Assembly (NCBI RefSeq): GCF_036850765.1
Contig: NC_089492.1
Span: 106,225,022 to 106,289,021 of the forward strand
Origin: Saccopteryx bilineata
Taxonomy: Eukaryota; Chordata; Mammalia; Chiroptera; Emballonuridae
DNA length: 64,000 nt
Reading direction: 5' to 3'
Part shown: one piece after another, positions 34,520 through 47,268 of the stretch
Numbering within the stretch: the first letter of the stretch is position 1
Layout: each line of letters begins with the position of its first letter
Made by a program: the position numbers and the translations under genes
The notes under the pieces: model-generated
Told to the model about the DNA's origin: nothing
Database searches by the model: none
Seen by the model: the letters and a program-made list of their open reading frames with translations, nothing else

Positions 34520-34547
34520 ATAATAATAATAATAATAATAATAATAT
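34520..34547. repeat. (AAT)n microsatellite
   Basis: About nine AAT units. Confidence 0.9.
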
Positions 34548-35391
34548 ATATCAGCTTAAAATATGGAGAGGAATGATAAGACATTCCATACATACAGGTC
34601 ATCAAGAATACAGGATTCTATTTTCATTCGCGGGATGGTCATCAAGTAAATGTAAAAAAAGCAAGTTAAATAATGCTAATGAATATAAGTACTAATTTTT
34701 AATTTTTCTGTGTTATTGTAACTTTTATGCAAAGCACTTACACTACTTTCAGAGCCATGGAAAGAATGAGGGGGATACATACTTGAACCACTTTTTTTAG
34801 AGGACAATAAAACTTTTATAAGAGACCACACCAATTAAAAAGCCAAATATATTTTACACCAAAAACAAAAAGACCAACACAAAAAGGTTTTCCTAAATTT
34901 TAAGTATTACTTTTTATCATAACAATAACTAGTGAAAATCTATACATTTACTAGTGTCTCTTCAGTAAAAATTTGCAGAGATAATGCTCTGTGGTAGCAC
35001 CTTGTCCCTGAAGAACAGCAGATAAAACTGATTGAAAATTCTTTAAGTACATGAGTCTTCCCCCCAAAATAAACTAAGTCCTAGTTGTTCAAAGCCTTTT
35101 TTTCAATCATCAATTTTGTGGTTCCTAGTTCTTCAGCTTTTGATGACTTTGGTAAAAACATTATATTCTCCCTAGGATCAGAAGCTTTTAATTGATTAGG
35201 ATGCCTACTTTGAACTTACAGCCTTTGAAACAAAGGCCAGATATAAGACTAAGGCCCTAGGGTAAACTTTCTAAGTTAGAAAATCTCAAAATCATTGTCC
35301 TCTTTAAAGAACAAAAGTGAAAGTAAAGAGAAAAAATGCAAAGTTATGTGAATTAAAAGCTTTTAGGATGCTTCAGAAATGTTAAGTGATT
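34548..35391. other. Unique AT-rich sequence
   Basis: No gene or repeat family recognised. Confidence 0.35.
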
Positions 35392-35405
35392 GTCATTTTA
35401 GTTTT

Positions 35406-35488
35406 TTTTTTTTTTTAACATTCTCTTTCTCTCTTTTTTTTTTAATTTTTATTTTTTTATTCATTTTTAGAGAGAGAGAGACACACAC

Positions 35489-35520
<32 letters not shown>

Positions 35521-35644
35521 GGGGGGAGGAGCTGGAAGCATCAACTCCCATATGTGCCTTGACCAGGCAAGCCCAGGGTTTCGAACCGGCGACCTCAGCA
35601 TTTCCAGGTCGACGCTTTATCCTCTGCGCCACCACAGGTCAGGC
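35406..35644 (-). mobile_element. Rhin-1-type SINE
   Basis: Minus-strand head GCCTGACCTGTGGTGGCGCA with B box GGTTCGAAACC. The tail is a long AG tract at 35468-35520. The target duplication GTCATTTTAGTTTT is at 35392-35405 and 35645-35658. Confidence 0.92.
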
Positions 35645-35927
35645 GTCATTTTAGTTTTGAGACCAAAATAGTTCAAGGAGTTTTCTTAAAAATTGTCATC
35701 ATTTTAGGGAAGCAAGGGAAAATAGAGGGAACATGAGGAACTAATCATCTATTATTCCTTTGACCTAACTGGAACTAGAATCATAAGTATTAAGTCTTTC
35801 TTTAATTTGGAATTTGGAAAACATTCAAGTCCTCTATGGTCACTTGATTTAGAAGAACACTTCTCTTTAGGATGTATATTAATTTTAAAATGTGATGAAC
35901 TGAGGTCATATTGGTTACGGGAAAATA

Positions 35928-36004
35928 TACTGCTCACAAAAATTAGAGGATATTTCAAAGTGAATATGAAGTGATAAAATGTTCCTTAATTTTTGTGAGC
36001 AGTA
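35928..36004. mobile_element. 77-bp mariner-type MITE, near-perfect hairpin
   Basis: The ends TACTGCTCACAAAAATTA and its reverse complement enclose a ~30-bp loop. TA dinucleotides at 35926-35927 and 36005-36006 are the expected mariner target duplication. There is no coding capacity. The transcript would fold into a long stem. Confidence 0.85.
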
Positions 36005-36465
36005 TAGTTATGTCAAAGATTCATTAAAGGAGAGGGCTCGAAAATCCTGCCTTCACTGTACCACTTCCTCTTGGGCAACTCTCCCCAGTCATTGTCTCAT
36101 CACATCAAAATGCCCAAAACCAGCCACTCAATAAATAGTGTACAATTGAACTGATTATATACTTCCCTTTGAGAGATAATCAGAACTAATTCTGTCATTC
36201 CCTCCAGACCAGTTTACCTCCCCGAGGTTTGAAAACAAGAGATTCAATGATCGTCCTTCATTATCTGACTCTGAAGTCCATATAGCTCTTAAAACCTCTG
36301 CTCTGACATGAACCGTCCATCCAAGATTAGCACTCCAAATTCTTTCTTCATAATGTGAGGTCTGTCATGAACAAAACTTTTGGCATTTCCAGCTTTTTCT
36401 GTTAAGGTTCAATGTACCTTCTCGCTCTCATTAAAATTTACCTAATTTCTGAGGGCACTGCTTGC
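36005..36465. other. Unique sequence, nothing recognised
   Basis: No gene or repeat family identified by eye. Confidence 0.35.
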
Positions 36466-36475
36466 CCTTATAGTA

Positions 36476-36790
36476 GGGGTCAGGAACCTATGGCTCGCGA
36501 GCCAGATGTGGCTCTTTTGATGGTTGCATCTGGCTCACAGACAAATCTTTAACAAAAAAAATAATATTAAAAATATAAAACATTCTCATGTATTACAATC
36601 CATTCATTTCCTACTGCTCATGTTCATGGTTGCGGGTGGCTGGAGCCAATCACAGCTGTCCTCCAGGACAACACCAAATTTTTATTGGATAATGTATAAT
36701 GTACATGGGTTGTCGTATGGCTCTCATGGAATTACATTTTAAAATATGTGGTGTTCATGGCTCTCTCAGCCAAAAAGGTTTCAACCCCTT
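36476..36790 (+). mobile_element. hAT-type MITE, ~315 bp
   Basis: It starts GGGGTCAGGAACCTATGGCT and ends with ggtttcaacccc, an imperfect inverted match. The flanking 10-mer CCTTATAGTA at 36466-36475 and 36791-36800 fits a hAT target duplication (usually 8 bp). No transposase. Confidence 0.75.
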
Positions 36791-36899
36791 CCTTATAGTA
36801 TTCTGGAATGGTGGCTGTATTTTCTTTCAACCCATGTGCACTGTGTTTAAACAGTTTTTTTCCCCTACTTTTCTTATATGCCAGCTCCATTGATCAGAT

Positions 36900-39498
36900 A
36901 CCTGCCATACCCTTCCTTGCTACTGTCATCTGCTATCCTTTTGAGAAGTGCTCTTCCTCCTTTCTTGAAGATTTTAGTACACATTTAACCCTCCACCACC
37001 ACCACACCTGTCTCCATACATTTGATTTCAATATCCACAAAATGATCCCTCCTATGTCCTTTGTTTATTCACCCCCAGTTATCTTTTAATGTGTGTCTGC
37101 TTACCTATTTCTATGATCAAACCAAAGATACTATCATTTGCAATAGCTGGATTCTTTTTACAATCTCAACCTCAAGCATCATGCAGAATACCACTGTAGG
37201 CTTTTTCTTCCTTTTTTGATCTCCCATTGTGGCCCTCCAATCTGTTGCCACACTGCCACTTTGCATTGCTCATTTCCTAACATTTTTTCTACCTCTCTCT
37301 CTTTTTTCTTTCTTTCTTTCTTTTATTTATTTATTTATTTATTTTTAATTATAAATTAATTTTGTTTATTTATTTTCCCTAACATTCTTTCCTGACTGAC
37401 TTTGCTTCAATAGACCAATCATAGTCATTACTTGAACTTTTCCCCCCTTCTTTCTCTTCAGTCATACCAACTTAAGGAGACCTCAGCACTGATTAAATTT
37501 AACTTCCCACCTACTTAGTACCTATAACATGGCTGGAGAAAAATAAATATCCAGTTTGACAGATATCAGTTCAAATTTATGACCACAAACTTAAGTGGAT
37601 CAGCAAGATTGTTTAGAAATTTTCTATTTTCCAAGTTCATTCACTCTGTCACTTTCTGGGATAACTGCTCATATGTTCTCATCACTCAAATGTCTCTCCG
37701 TTTCCCTTTCCATTCTGAGCTGATGTCCTTGCTTTATATTTTACTACTAAAGGAGACACAATAAGAATTGAATGAATACATAGGCCCAGCCTTAAAACTA
37801 CCTACCTTCATCTGAACCCATGTCTCTGCCTCACTCAGGTGGGGTGGATCACTTTCCACACTTCTTTCCATTTGAGCAGTGAATGACATTTCCTCTGAGC
37901 CACCCAGGAACATTGCTTCTGTAGTTTTTCTTTTTCCTTCCTGAAGAATTTACATATTCCTTCATCTTTGACCATTCTTATCAGTATATAAACATGGTTT
38001 AGTTTTCTACTTAACAAAAATTATCTTGTCTCCAAATCTCTATTCAGAAAACACCCCTTTTTTTCTGCTCCCCTTTAGAGAAAACGTCCTCAACAGATTT
38101 GTCTGTACTCACTGTCTCTCTTTCTTTGCTTTACTTCTCTCTCAGCCCTACCTACTTCAATCAGGATTTGTTTCTACTAAATCTTCCCCTGTTATGGTCA
38201 CCAATAAACTTCACATTGCCAATTTCATTGACTTATTTTTTAATTCTCATTTTATTTGGTCTCACAATAGCGTAGCCCATGTTTAGTCACTCTTTCTTAA
38301 ATACTTTCGTCATTTAGCACCTAGGACAATATTTTCCTTTTCTCCTTCTATATTGTGTGGTTTCTTCTCTATCTCCTTTGATAAAGCTTACCTTTATGAC
38401 TTCTCAATGTTACAGATTTCCAAAGCTCAACTGGCAGATTTTTCTTTTTGTTGTGCTAACTGAATCCCATTGTTTTAAATACTGTCTGTAGCTCCAATCT
38501 TTCCCATGAAATTCATACTCATTCAATCTCTACACTTGAATTTAGAATAGACATCTCAAAGTCAACCTACTCAATATGGAAGTCTTGTGTTTTATTCTTG
38601 TTTTCTCGGAGTTGTCCTCATTTTAGTAAAAGAAAATGTCATTCAACCTGTAGTTCAAGGCCAGAAAATTTAGAATCATCCTCTTCTTATCTTGCAATTT
38701 CTCCTCTATTCTCAGAGTTCCAATCCAGTTTAGTGGCCTATGTCTATTCTTTCTTTGAAATATAAGTAGGATCTAATTGCTTTTTATACCTCCCCTGATA
38801 CTGAAATGCTATCTCAATTGAACTATTGCAATAGCTTCTAACTGGTCTCCATCTTTGCACTTTTATCCCCCTAAAATCTAATCTCTTCAAAGAGGCTAAA
38901 GCAGTTCTTAAAAAAATGCAATTTCAATCAAGTGACTTTTCTGCTCCGAATCTCCAAAACCTTCCCAGCTCACTCAATAAAATTCAGACTCCTTAACTTA
39001 ACCTTAAGGCCATATATGATGATTTATTTATCCAGACTTCAATTTCTCCTTTCTTACCTTATTTCTAACATTCACCCCTCACTGTACCAGATACACTAGC
39101 ATCCTTTCCATGACTCACACAACTAAGCCATGTTCCTGTCTCAGACCTTCACATTTGCTGGAAACATGCCTCTAACACTGTCACTTATCTACATGACTGG
39201 CTACCTCATTTTATTTTGTTCTCTATTCTAAAGTTACCCCTTCAGTGAGGCCTTTTATGACTACCTTATCTAAAAGAAGACCCTCAAACATTCCATCTAT
39301 CACTTTATCCTGTTTTTACTTTTTTTGTAGCTTTCAACTCCACTGATTTTTATTTAATTGAATCATTCTCCTCCAATTAAAATATAATTATTATATAGGC
39401 ATGACTTTTGATTATTTTATTCACTGTTATCCCTTATTATCTAGAAAAGTACCTATTATATAAAAAGACCTCAATAAATATGTATTGTATGAATGAAT
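36900..39498 (+). mobile_element. Diverged LINE-2, discontinuous, 3' half
   Basis: L2 phrases appear in order: a block near 38190-38280 (gttatggtcaccaataaact), 38820-38870 (aactattgcaatagcttcta, actggtctcc), 38935-39110 (attcagactccttaactt, aaggccatatatgatg) and 39240-39498, ending ctcaataaatatgtattgta. A TTTA-rich stretch at 37310-37350 and unique DNA interrupt it. No frame survives. Confidence 0.6.
37316..37345. repeat. (TTTC)n/(TTTA)n low-complexity tract
   Basis: Tandem TTTC units followed by TTTA units. Confidence 0.85.
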
Positions 39499-40327
39499 CC
39501 AGGGATATCATTTGGCAGTATACAAAGTAAGAGCAACAATGGTTGTCTTTCTAAAAAAGTAAACATTTCTACTATTGCTTCTTCTGATAAGAATAAAAAA
39601 GTTATATTTAAGTCTTATTCATTATTTTTCAGTAAGCATTATTTAAAATGAAAAAATAATCATGATCCTGAACTTGCAGGTATAGAACATGAAACATTGA
39701 GAAGTTGAACAGAGGAGGAAAGTGGGACCCTGTAGTCAGTCAGTTGTTAAGTTAGAAAATTTCAGAAAGACCATTTAAAAGGGGCACTGTTAATATGCAT
39801 CTGAAAGAAGCCCATGTTTCCCATATAATTTTTAGAATATAAAAAGGGGTTATTTTTTCAGGAGAGTAAATATAAAGGATATCTATGTTACTTGAAATTT
39901 TTTAACTTGTACAATTCATGACTGAAGTCTCAGTGTTTATGGAATGCTCATAGTAGCCCACTGAGATGGGTAAGCATGTATGGAGTGGCTGCTTCGACAT
40001 TACAAGCTGGATATTTTTCATTTGAGCATACACTGTTAAGGCTAGCACAATGCTTGGAACAAAAGATGCTCAACAAATGCCATTTTATTTCTTTCAAATT
40101 AAAAATATAAAATTATAAAAAAATCTTGTGTGCAGTTATTCTTAGTCTAAAGTTGGCAAATAATTCTTCATATCCTATCCTCTATAATTTTAGATAAAGA
40201 ACAAAAAATATAAATTAGTAGCATCTTGGAAAACCTCATTCTGCCTTGTCAGGATTAGAAGTATGGCCATGGTGGTTGGGATGCTACATATTGAAAGGCG
40301 CATGTGCTTTGCAGGTATATTCTAAAG

Positions 40328-40624
40328 CAGTGGTCCCCAAACTTTTGGGGGCCACGGATCAGTTTAATATCAGAAAATATTTTCAGGGACCGGCCTTTAG
40401 GGTGGGACAGATAAATGTATCACGTGACTGAGACCAGCGTCAAGAGTGAGTCTTAGATGGATGTAACAGAGGGAATCTGGTCATTTAAAAAAAATAAAAC
40501 ATCATTCAGACTTAAATATAAATAAAACGGAAATAATGGAAGTTATTTATTCTTTCTCTGTGGACCAGTACCAAATGGCCCATGGACTGGTACCAGTCCG
40601 CAGCCTGGGGGTTGGGGACCACTG
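40328..40624 (+). mobile_element. hAT-type MITE, 297 bp
   Basis: The ends CAGTGGTCCCCAA and, in reverse, CAGTGGTCCCCAACCC form terminal inverted repeats. The flanks TCTAAA and TCTGAA are a weak, imperfect duplication. There is no coding frame. The family resembles other mammalian non-autonomous hAT elements. Confidence 0.8.
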
Positions 40625-43130
40625 CTCTGAATGACCTACCTTGATTTTATATATTAATGAATGTCTTTTTGCCATAAGTAGGTTAATATAAATACTAGGA
40701 TTTTCACGTTCCAAAGTCCAGAAACTTTTCAGTGACAAAACCATTATTATTAGACAATGCATTTGGTGGAAGGGGGATAGAGGGAAAGAGTAAGGAGGAG
40801 ATCCATTTTTTTAAAAAACTCTCATGAATTCTAAGTGGTGTTTATGCTTTTCCTGTAACACAAAGGGATTAAAGAAACATATGCAAGCACACTTGTCTGG
40901 ATAGCTAGCTTCATTTTTAATAGCAGTTATGGTAAAAAGAAGGGAATTAAAGTCATGTATGCATCTATAGATGCAGAAGAATGGAACTTAGAAGAATACA
41001 GATGAGGTTGAAACAGAAATTAGCTTATTCAGTTCCTATACAGAGATGAACAAATATTAAAATCCAATTATGTGAAATCCTTCACTATTTCCTATGAAAG
41101 ATAATTCTGAATTAAATGGTCCTATTTGGGACCTTTTATACAAGATAATGTCAGTGTCTAAATTTCTTTTACTGTCAAGTAAGTCTTTGTTTTATTTATT
41201 ATGTAGCCTTCAGGTACTGTTCGGTATCTTCATGGCAGGTATGAGTGAGAAAATATGAATATTGGCTCTCCTGCTGTATGTGACACTAAATGTATAGGTT
41301 AATGAGTATTCAGCCAGAATATGAGAATGTTTTCAGTGTCTAAGGTTTTGTCTGCTTACTCAACTTTAGAGTAATGAAGCCAGTCAAAACATAATACTCA
41401 TAATACTGCCCTAAACTGGGTAACCTGCAGACTTGGCTAGAGATGAAGAGGGAGGGAACAACCCTTGGCAAAATTGGGGGGAGGTCAGTGATGTCTGTTA
41501 TCACCACCCTCATTCCATATGACCCTTTCTTTTTCTGATCAGTACAATAAAAACATTCAGCTGTTATGTGAAACTTTTACTTTCAAGACTAACTAAGAAA
41601 CCTAGTAGTTATGACTCTGTTATGGAGACAAGGTACATCAGGTTTTCGGAACTTGATGACACTAAACCATTGAAACATACAGCTAACACTCTTTGATCAT
41701 TTTCTACACTTGTCGAAGACTTTTCTTTATACCTTAGATTTTTATCTAATTTTTTCAATGTAGAAAATGCATTGATCAGGCTGATGCAAATTACGCCCCA
41801 CTAGAGAATAAATAAATAACTTAAAAATACATTTTCTCACTGGCACTGGTCTCAGATGTCACTAAGGTGTAATTTCTTGATGATGGGTTACAATGTTACT
41901 GGCATTGCTGGTGCTCATGTCAAATCAAAACAAAGGTTTAGATTAAGAGAAAGTTCTTGCCAATGACATTTCAGAAGCCAATGAGGAGGAATGAATTTGG
42001 AAAATAAGAGGATTTAAAATCATACCACCTGGTCACTTTCTCTACTACTACATAAGGTTCATTTTAATGATTTTGAGGAAAAGAGATTAAATTTGGAGTG
42101 GTCCAGGAGAATCTAATTCTACTGTGTTATTACCTAACCATAGATCATAGGCGATATTATAGTTTTTACACTCTTGAACTATTGTTAAGAACAAATTTGA
42201 TCATATATATGAAAAGCTTTTAAGTCAATGAACCTTTGTGAGTATGGCTACCTTGATCCTTATTCTTAAAATCAACAATAATAATAAACTGATGTGTAAT
42301 AATAAGTAGTATCAACTGAAGAAACTCTGCAAAACTTCTGATATGATTATACAACCTGAATTATAGAATCCAGTGCATAGTTTACAAAACTATTATGGTA
42401 AAATGTTTAACAAAGACAAAAGCAAAAAGGTTTTACTCCTGTTCTCATTTTTATGTGTTCTAACTAGTCTGTAGTTAGTTTGTATTATCATTATAATAGG
42501 TACTCAAAAGTTTAATTTTTAAGCAAAGGATTGTGTTCATGAATTCTGTAACTTAGCATTTCATTTTGCTTTTAAAAACATGAATACTATAATTACACAT
42601 GAAATTTCTATGTCAAATAGTTATAACTTCTTCTAAGTGCCAAACTACTAATATAATTTTAGCAGCCAGTTTTGAAAAGTGGGCTATTTTCTGTCTTGAA
42701 ATGAATCTATATAATTGGCTTCTTTTTTTTTTTGAGTAAGAATTCTGGTTCATTTGCAGCGTAGTTTTGATCCTCAGCACCTCATTATTGTTTTTTCTTT
42801 CCCTTTTCCCTAATATTAGAATCACAAAATTTCCCTTAGATAAATCATTTAAGAGAGAATCTGGAAACTAAGATAAATCAACAGATGGATGGATAATTAA
42901 TTTATCTATTAATATATAGTATCTTTTCCCTTGATATTTTGAAATATACAAGTTTGGGGGCTTAGAAGTATAATTTCAATAAAGATATATATTCTGAAAC
43001 CCCATGAACTTAACTTTCTCATCTGACAAGGTGCTGGGAAGAGACCCTTTCACAACCAGCTGAAAGTCAGTGAATTCATAAGTCATTCAATAACCTGTGA
43101 AAGATTATTACTTTCTATGATAATTATTAA
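40625..43130. other. Unique AT-rich sequence, no gene seen
   Basis: About 2.5 kb without a recognisable repeat or exon. The open frames present are short and lack domain signatures. Confidence 0.4.
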
Positions 43131-43503
43131 ATTTTATTTTTAAAAATTTGCATATAGTAAAATATTTCTGGGTACAGGTCTATGAAATTTTACACATATA
43201 TTTCTATGTGTAGTTAGGTCACAATCAAGAAATGAGTATGATCACATCAAGAAACTCCCCAATAAACTCTAACACACACTGAACTGTTCTATGTCACTAT
43301 AGTTTTATCTTTTTGTGAATATCATATTGTATGCAACCATTTGAGGTTATCTTCTTTCACTCAACATTATGCCTTTAAGTTTCTGCATGTATCTATAATT
43401 CATTCCTTTGAACTGTTGACTAATCCTCTATGGTATTGATGTACCATGGATTGTTCCTTAACTCACTGAAGGATCTCTCTGTTATTTCCAGCTTGGAGCA
43501 TTT
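43131..43503 (-). mobile_element. Old LINE-1 3' part (antisense), interrupted by L1 copy B
   Basis: cactcaacattatgccttta and the following tgttccttaactcactgaag belong to an antisense old L1 that resumes at 51344. Copy B sits exactly between the halves with its target duplication. Confidence 0.65.
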
Positions 43504-43518
43504 AAAAATAGAGCAGCT
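43504..43518. repeat. Target-site duplication of L1 copy B, left
   Basis: AAAAATAGAGCAGCT is repeated at 51329-51343. Confidence 0.93.
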
Positions 43519-43523
43519 GGAGA

Positions 43524-43531
43524 TGACGTCA
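43524..43531 (+). promoter_or_regulatory. Palindromic CRE-type site TGACGTCA at the L1 copy B 5' end
   Basis: A perfect CREB/ATF consensus 6 bp inside the element. Its position at the very 5' end suggests a promoter role for this L1 subfamily; this is inferred. Confidence 0.5.
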
Positions 43532-43673
43532 GAGTAATGGCAGGGTAGGAAGCAATACCGATAAATCTCCCCCAAAACTCAACAAGATCTTCAACCAGAA
43601 ACAGAAAAACCTATACATGGAGCTTCCAGATGCTTCACAATACACCCAAAGGTATGATTGAGTGAAAAATTGG

Positions 43674-44030
43674 CTAAATATATAACCAAACCCCGAAGGA
43701 AATAGGGAGTAAGAAATGCTCCACCTTCCTCACTAACCTAAACAGGGCGGCTTTCTCTGGTAACTGTGAATATAGAAACTGAGGCAGGCAAAGGGGGTGA
43801 ATAGATCCAGGCCGCGACACAAACGGCCGAACCAGGCTATGGCACGGAGATCCAAGCCGAGGAAAATCTGATCCTGTGACAACCCGGGCAATACAAGCTA
43901 ACACTCGCACCAAACCGAAACAAAGAAAGACAAGCGGAGCGGCCATTTTACCCGGTCTCCTGGTCGGTGCGCAGTTAGTGGGCGAGAATTTCTTCCTAGG
44001 CCCCGAGAGTGGGTGCCCATGTTGCCCCAC
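43674..44030 (-). other. Antisense ORF in the L1 copy B 5'UTR (118 codons)
   Basis: Counterpart of 20216-19875. From RKKFSPTNCAPTRRPGKMAA onward the two products align with a single one-codon indel. The N-terminal residues differ because copy A deleted the unit that encodes them. Confidence 0.4.
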
Positions 44031-44137
44031 GGAGAGGCAGGGTCAGAGGCCTTTCTGTGGGCAGAGGGCAGAGTCTCTGGGCAGCCCCAGCGCCCTGGGA
44101 AATCCACGCATGGGAGGGAGTGAGAACTAATTCCAAC

Positions 44138-44378
44138 AGTGGAGATTTTCCGTGCTGGAGGCTGTTTCACTCAGAGGGAAATGCGGCCGGCCTCATATCC
44201 TGGTTTGCGCGTGCAGATAAGGAGTGAGCGATTCCTCCGAGTGCCTCGGCAGTGCGCGCCCGTGTTATCGCACAGAGGGGCAGAGTCAGGGGCCTTTGTG
44301 TGGGCCAAAGCGGAATCTCGGGCTGCCCCAGCGCCTTGCAAAAGCTGCGCACGGGGACGGAGCAAGATCAATTCCAAC
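44138..44378 (+). repeat. Single 5'UTR repeat unit in L1 copy B
   Basis: Counterpart of the duplicated 242-bp unit of copy A. Diverged relatives flank it on both sides, recognisable by the (a/g)gaggggcagagtcagggg-type block. Confidence 0.85.
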
Positions 44379-44502
44379 GCTGCAACTTTTCCCTGCGGTT
44401 GGGGGTTTCACTCAGAGCGTGAGACTGCTGGCCGGATATCCTGGTCGCAGACAGTGAGTGAGAGTTTCCTCCAAGCGCCCCAGAAGTGGGCACCCGCTTG
44501 TG

Positions 44503-44808
44503 TTACCGGACAGAGTGGCAGAGCCAGAGGTCTTTGAGTGGGTGGAAAGCCCGCCTGATTATGCTAGCAACTCTGACTGATTGAGCCTTACCCAGAGCCC
44601 TGTGCTGAGTGGAAATAGAGTGGGGAGTTGCCAGCTCTTTGAGCCTCTTACTATCCAGGCAGAGGCAGCAGCAACCCCATAGCTGGATTATCAGGCTACT
44701 AATTGAGGAAGGAAAGACTAGGAGAAAGGCTCCAGGAACACGGACTCTCTCACTGTCGGATCCTATAAATGCTAATGAGCTTCGACTGCCAACGAGACTA
44801 AAGCACAA
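44503..44808 (-). other. Second antisense ORF in the L1 copy B 5'UTR (101 codons)
   Basis: Same length and start (MCFSLVGSRSS) as 21156-20851 in copy A, with substitutions only. Confidence 0.3.
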
Positions 44809-45934
44809 TACATGACATTGCCATAGAGACTTATCAGCTGCAAACCTCTACCTGAGCGTGCCAAAGGGGCAGAACCCGGGGTACAGAGTCACCGACCAGG
44901 AAGAGGGAGAGAAAAGAAAAAGCAAGAAGATAACCTCTCAAAATCAAGAATAATCTGCTGACTTTATAACCTATCCCATTTTATTATATTTGTTCGTTTG
45001 TTTCTCTTATCTTCATTCTTGGTACTTTTTTTTCCTCCTCCAATTTGGCCGATTAACTCTCTGCTGGTCTTACTCTCTCCTCTCCTTGAACTACACTACC
45101 CATAAGTGTTACATCTCCCATTATCTTTTCTCTTCTCTTCCTTTCTCTCTATGAGGGTTGCACTCCAAAACCCTTAACTCTCTGTCTCTCTCTCTTCTTT
45201 CTTTTTTCTTCTTTTAGTGGTTCCCTCTTTTTTTTTCTCTCTCTCTTTCTTTTCTCCCTCTATATTAGTTTCTTCCTTTCTCCTTTACATCTCCTCTCAT
45301 TCAAACCTCAATAACAAACAAATTATCTTATCTGGGACTCAAACTTATGTTTGTGGAATTTTGGGGGGTTTTTACTTCACCTATTTAACTCACTAGCAAT
45401 GCTCCCATCCCTGGCTCTCCATATTATCTAGTTCTTGTTCCACTAAATACAATAGTAATTTTTTAATTTGTCCCCACATTTTTCCGTTTTCCTCTTATTC
45501 CTCTCATAACTCTTAGACAACCAACACCTAAAAACAAATCATTTTATTCTTGACCCAAATTTTTTCCTTATTTGCTTTTTGTGGGTCCATACGCTCTTTT
45601 TTTTTCTTTTTCTTTTTTTTTTCTTTTTTTTTTTTTTTTTTTGCCCCTTTATTACTTTTCCCCAATTCAGGCCCTCCATCACAGGCATTGTTTGTTATAA
45701 TTCACAGTCCACCACAAGATTTTCTCAAGAAATAGAGGAGAGGAGAGGAGAAGAAAAAAGGAGGGGGGGAATAATTTCCTTTTTTTTATTTTTATTTTAT
45801 TTTATTTTTCTTTATTTCATTATTAATTTTTTTAAAAAAACAACTCTTTTCGATTTTTTATTTTTTTTATTATTTTTTTTAACTTTTTATTCTTTATTAA
45901 ATCTCATTAATACTATCAACAAAACCACACTCAG

Positions 45935-47056
45935 ATGCCATTAAGGAAGAGAAAATCGAATATCATGGATACAAAAGAAAGAGAGGTAACACAGCTAGAT
46001 GAGGAAAAATCTATGGAGAAAAAATTTAATATATTGGAAACCTTGGAGCTAAATGACAGAGAATTCAAGATAGAAATCCTAAAAATACTCAGAGATATAC
46101 AAGAAAACACAGAAAGGCAACTTAGGGAGCTCAGAAAACAACTCAATGAACACAAAGAATATATGTCCAAGGAAATTGAAACTATAAAAACAAATCAAAC
46201 AGAGATGAAAAACTCAATTCACGAGCTGAAAAACGAAGTAACAAGCTTAGCTAATAGAACAGGTCAGATAGAAGAGAGGATTAGTGAAATAGAAGACAAG
46301 CAACTTGAGGCACAACAGAGAGAAGAAGAAAGAGACTCAAAAATTAAAAAAATGAGATAGCCCTACAAGAATTATCTGACTCCATCAAAAAGAATAACAT
46401 AAGAATAATAGGTATATCAGAGGGAGAAGAGAGAGAAAATGGAATGGAGAGCATACTCAAACAAATAATAGATGAGAACTTCCCAAGCCGTGGAAAGAAC
46501 TAAAGCCCCAAGTTCAAGAAGCAAACAGAACTCCAAGTTTTCTTAACCCCAACAAACGTACTCCAAGGCATATCATAATGAAATTGACACAAACCAACAG
46601 CAAAGAAAAAATTCTCAAGGCAGCCAGGGAAAAGAAGAATACAACATATAAAGGAAAGCCCATTAGATTATCATCAGATTTCTCAGCAGAAACTCTACAA
46701 GCTGGAAGAGAGTGGACCCCACTATTTAAAGTCCTGAAAGAGAGGAACTTTCAGCCACGAATACTATACCCATCAAAGCTATCCTTCAAATACAAAGGAG
46801 AAATAAAAACATTCACAGATACAGAAAAGATGAGGGAATTTATCATCAGAAAACCCCCACTCCAGGAATTACTAGAGGGGGTTCTCCAATCAGATACAAA
46901 GAACAAAAAAAAAAAAACAGAGCCACAAGTAAAAGCTCCAAGAAGAACACAATAAAACCCAATTTAAACTGTGACAACAACAAAAAGAAAGAGGGGGAGA
47001 AGATGGAGATTAATAGTAGCAAAGGACGATGGAGTGCAAAAGTACTCACAAAATAG
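45935..47056 (+). pseudogene. L1 ORF1, copy B, with frameshifts
   Basis: The start MPLRKRKSNIMD matches copy A. The first frame ends at 46360 after a one-base loss in an A run near 46351. A second single-base loss lies near 46489 (aagccgtgg versus aagcctgtgg). The A run at about 46907-46918 is longer than in copy A and shifts the end again. The middle piece 46578-46955 keeps the C-terminal-domain motifs. It cannot make full ORF1p. Confidence 0.9.
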
Positions 47057-47268
47057 TTCGCTACAATGAACAGGGTAGGGACCCTTTTCATTACTCAAAG
47101 GTAACCACCATTGAAAAAACCACCACAGAAGCACATGAGATAAAAAAGATAGCAACAGAGGAAAGATGTATGGAATACAACCAAATAAAAACAAAAGATA
47201 GAAAAATGAAAGAGAAGGATCAAACAAGACACAAAACTAACAGAAAGCAAGATATAAAATGGCAATAG
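47029..47268 (+). other. 79-codon frame bridging ORF1 and ORF2, L1 copy B
   Basis: It stays open although ORF1 and ORF2 of this copy are both broken. It differs from copy A by T-to-M and K-to-R. It overlaps the ORF2 ATG (47259) by 10 nt. Confidence 0.35.
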
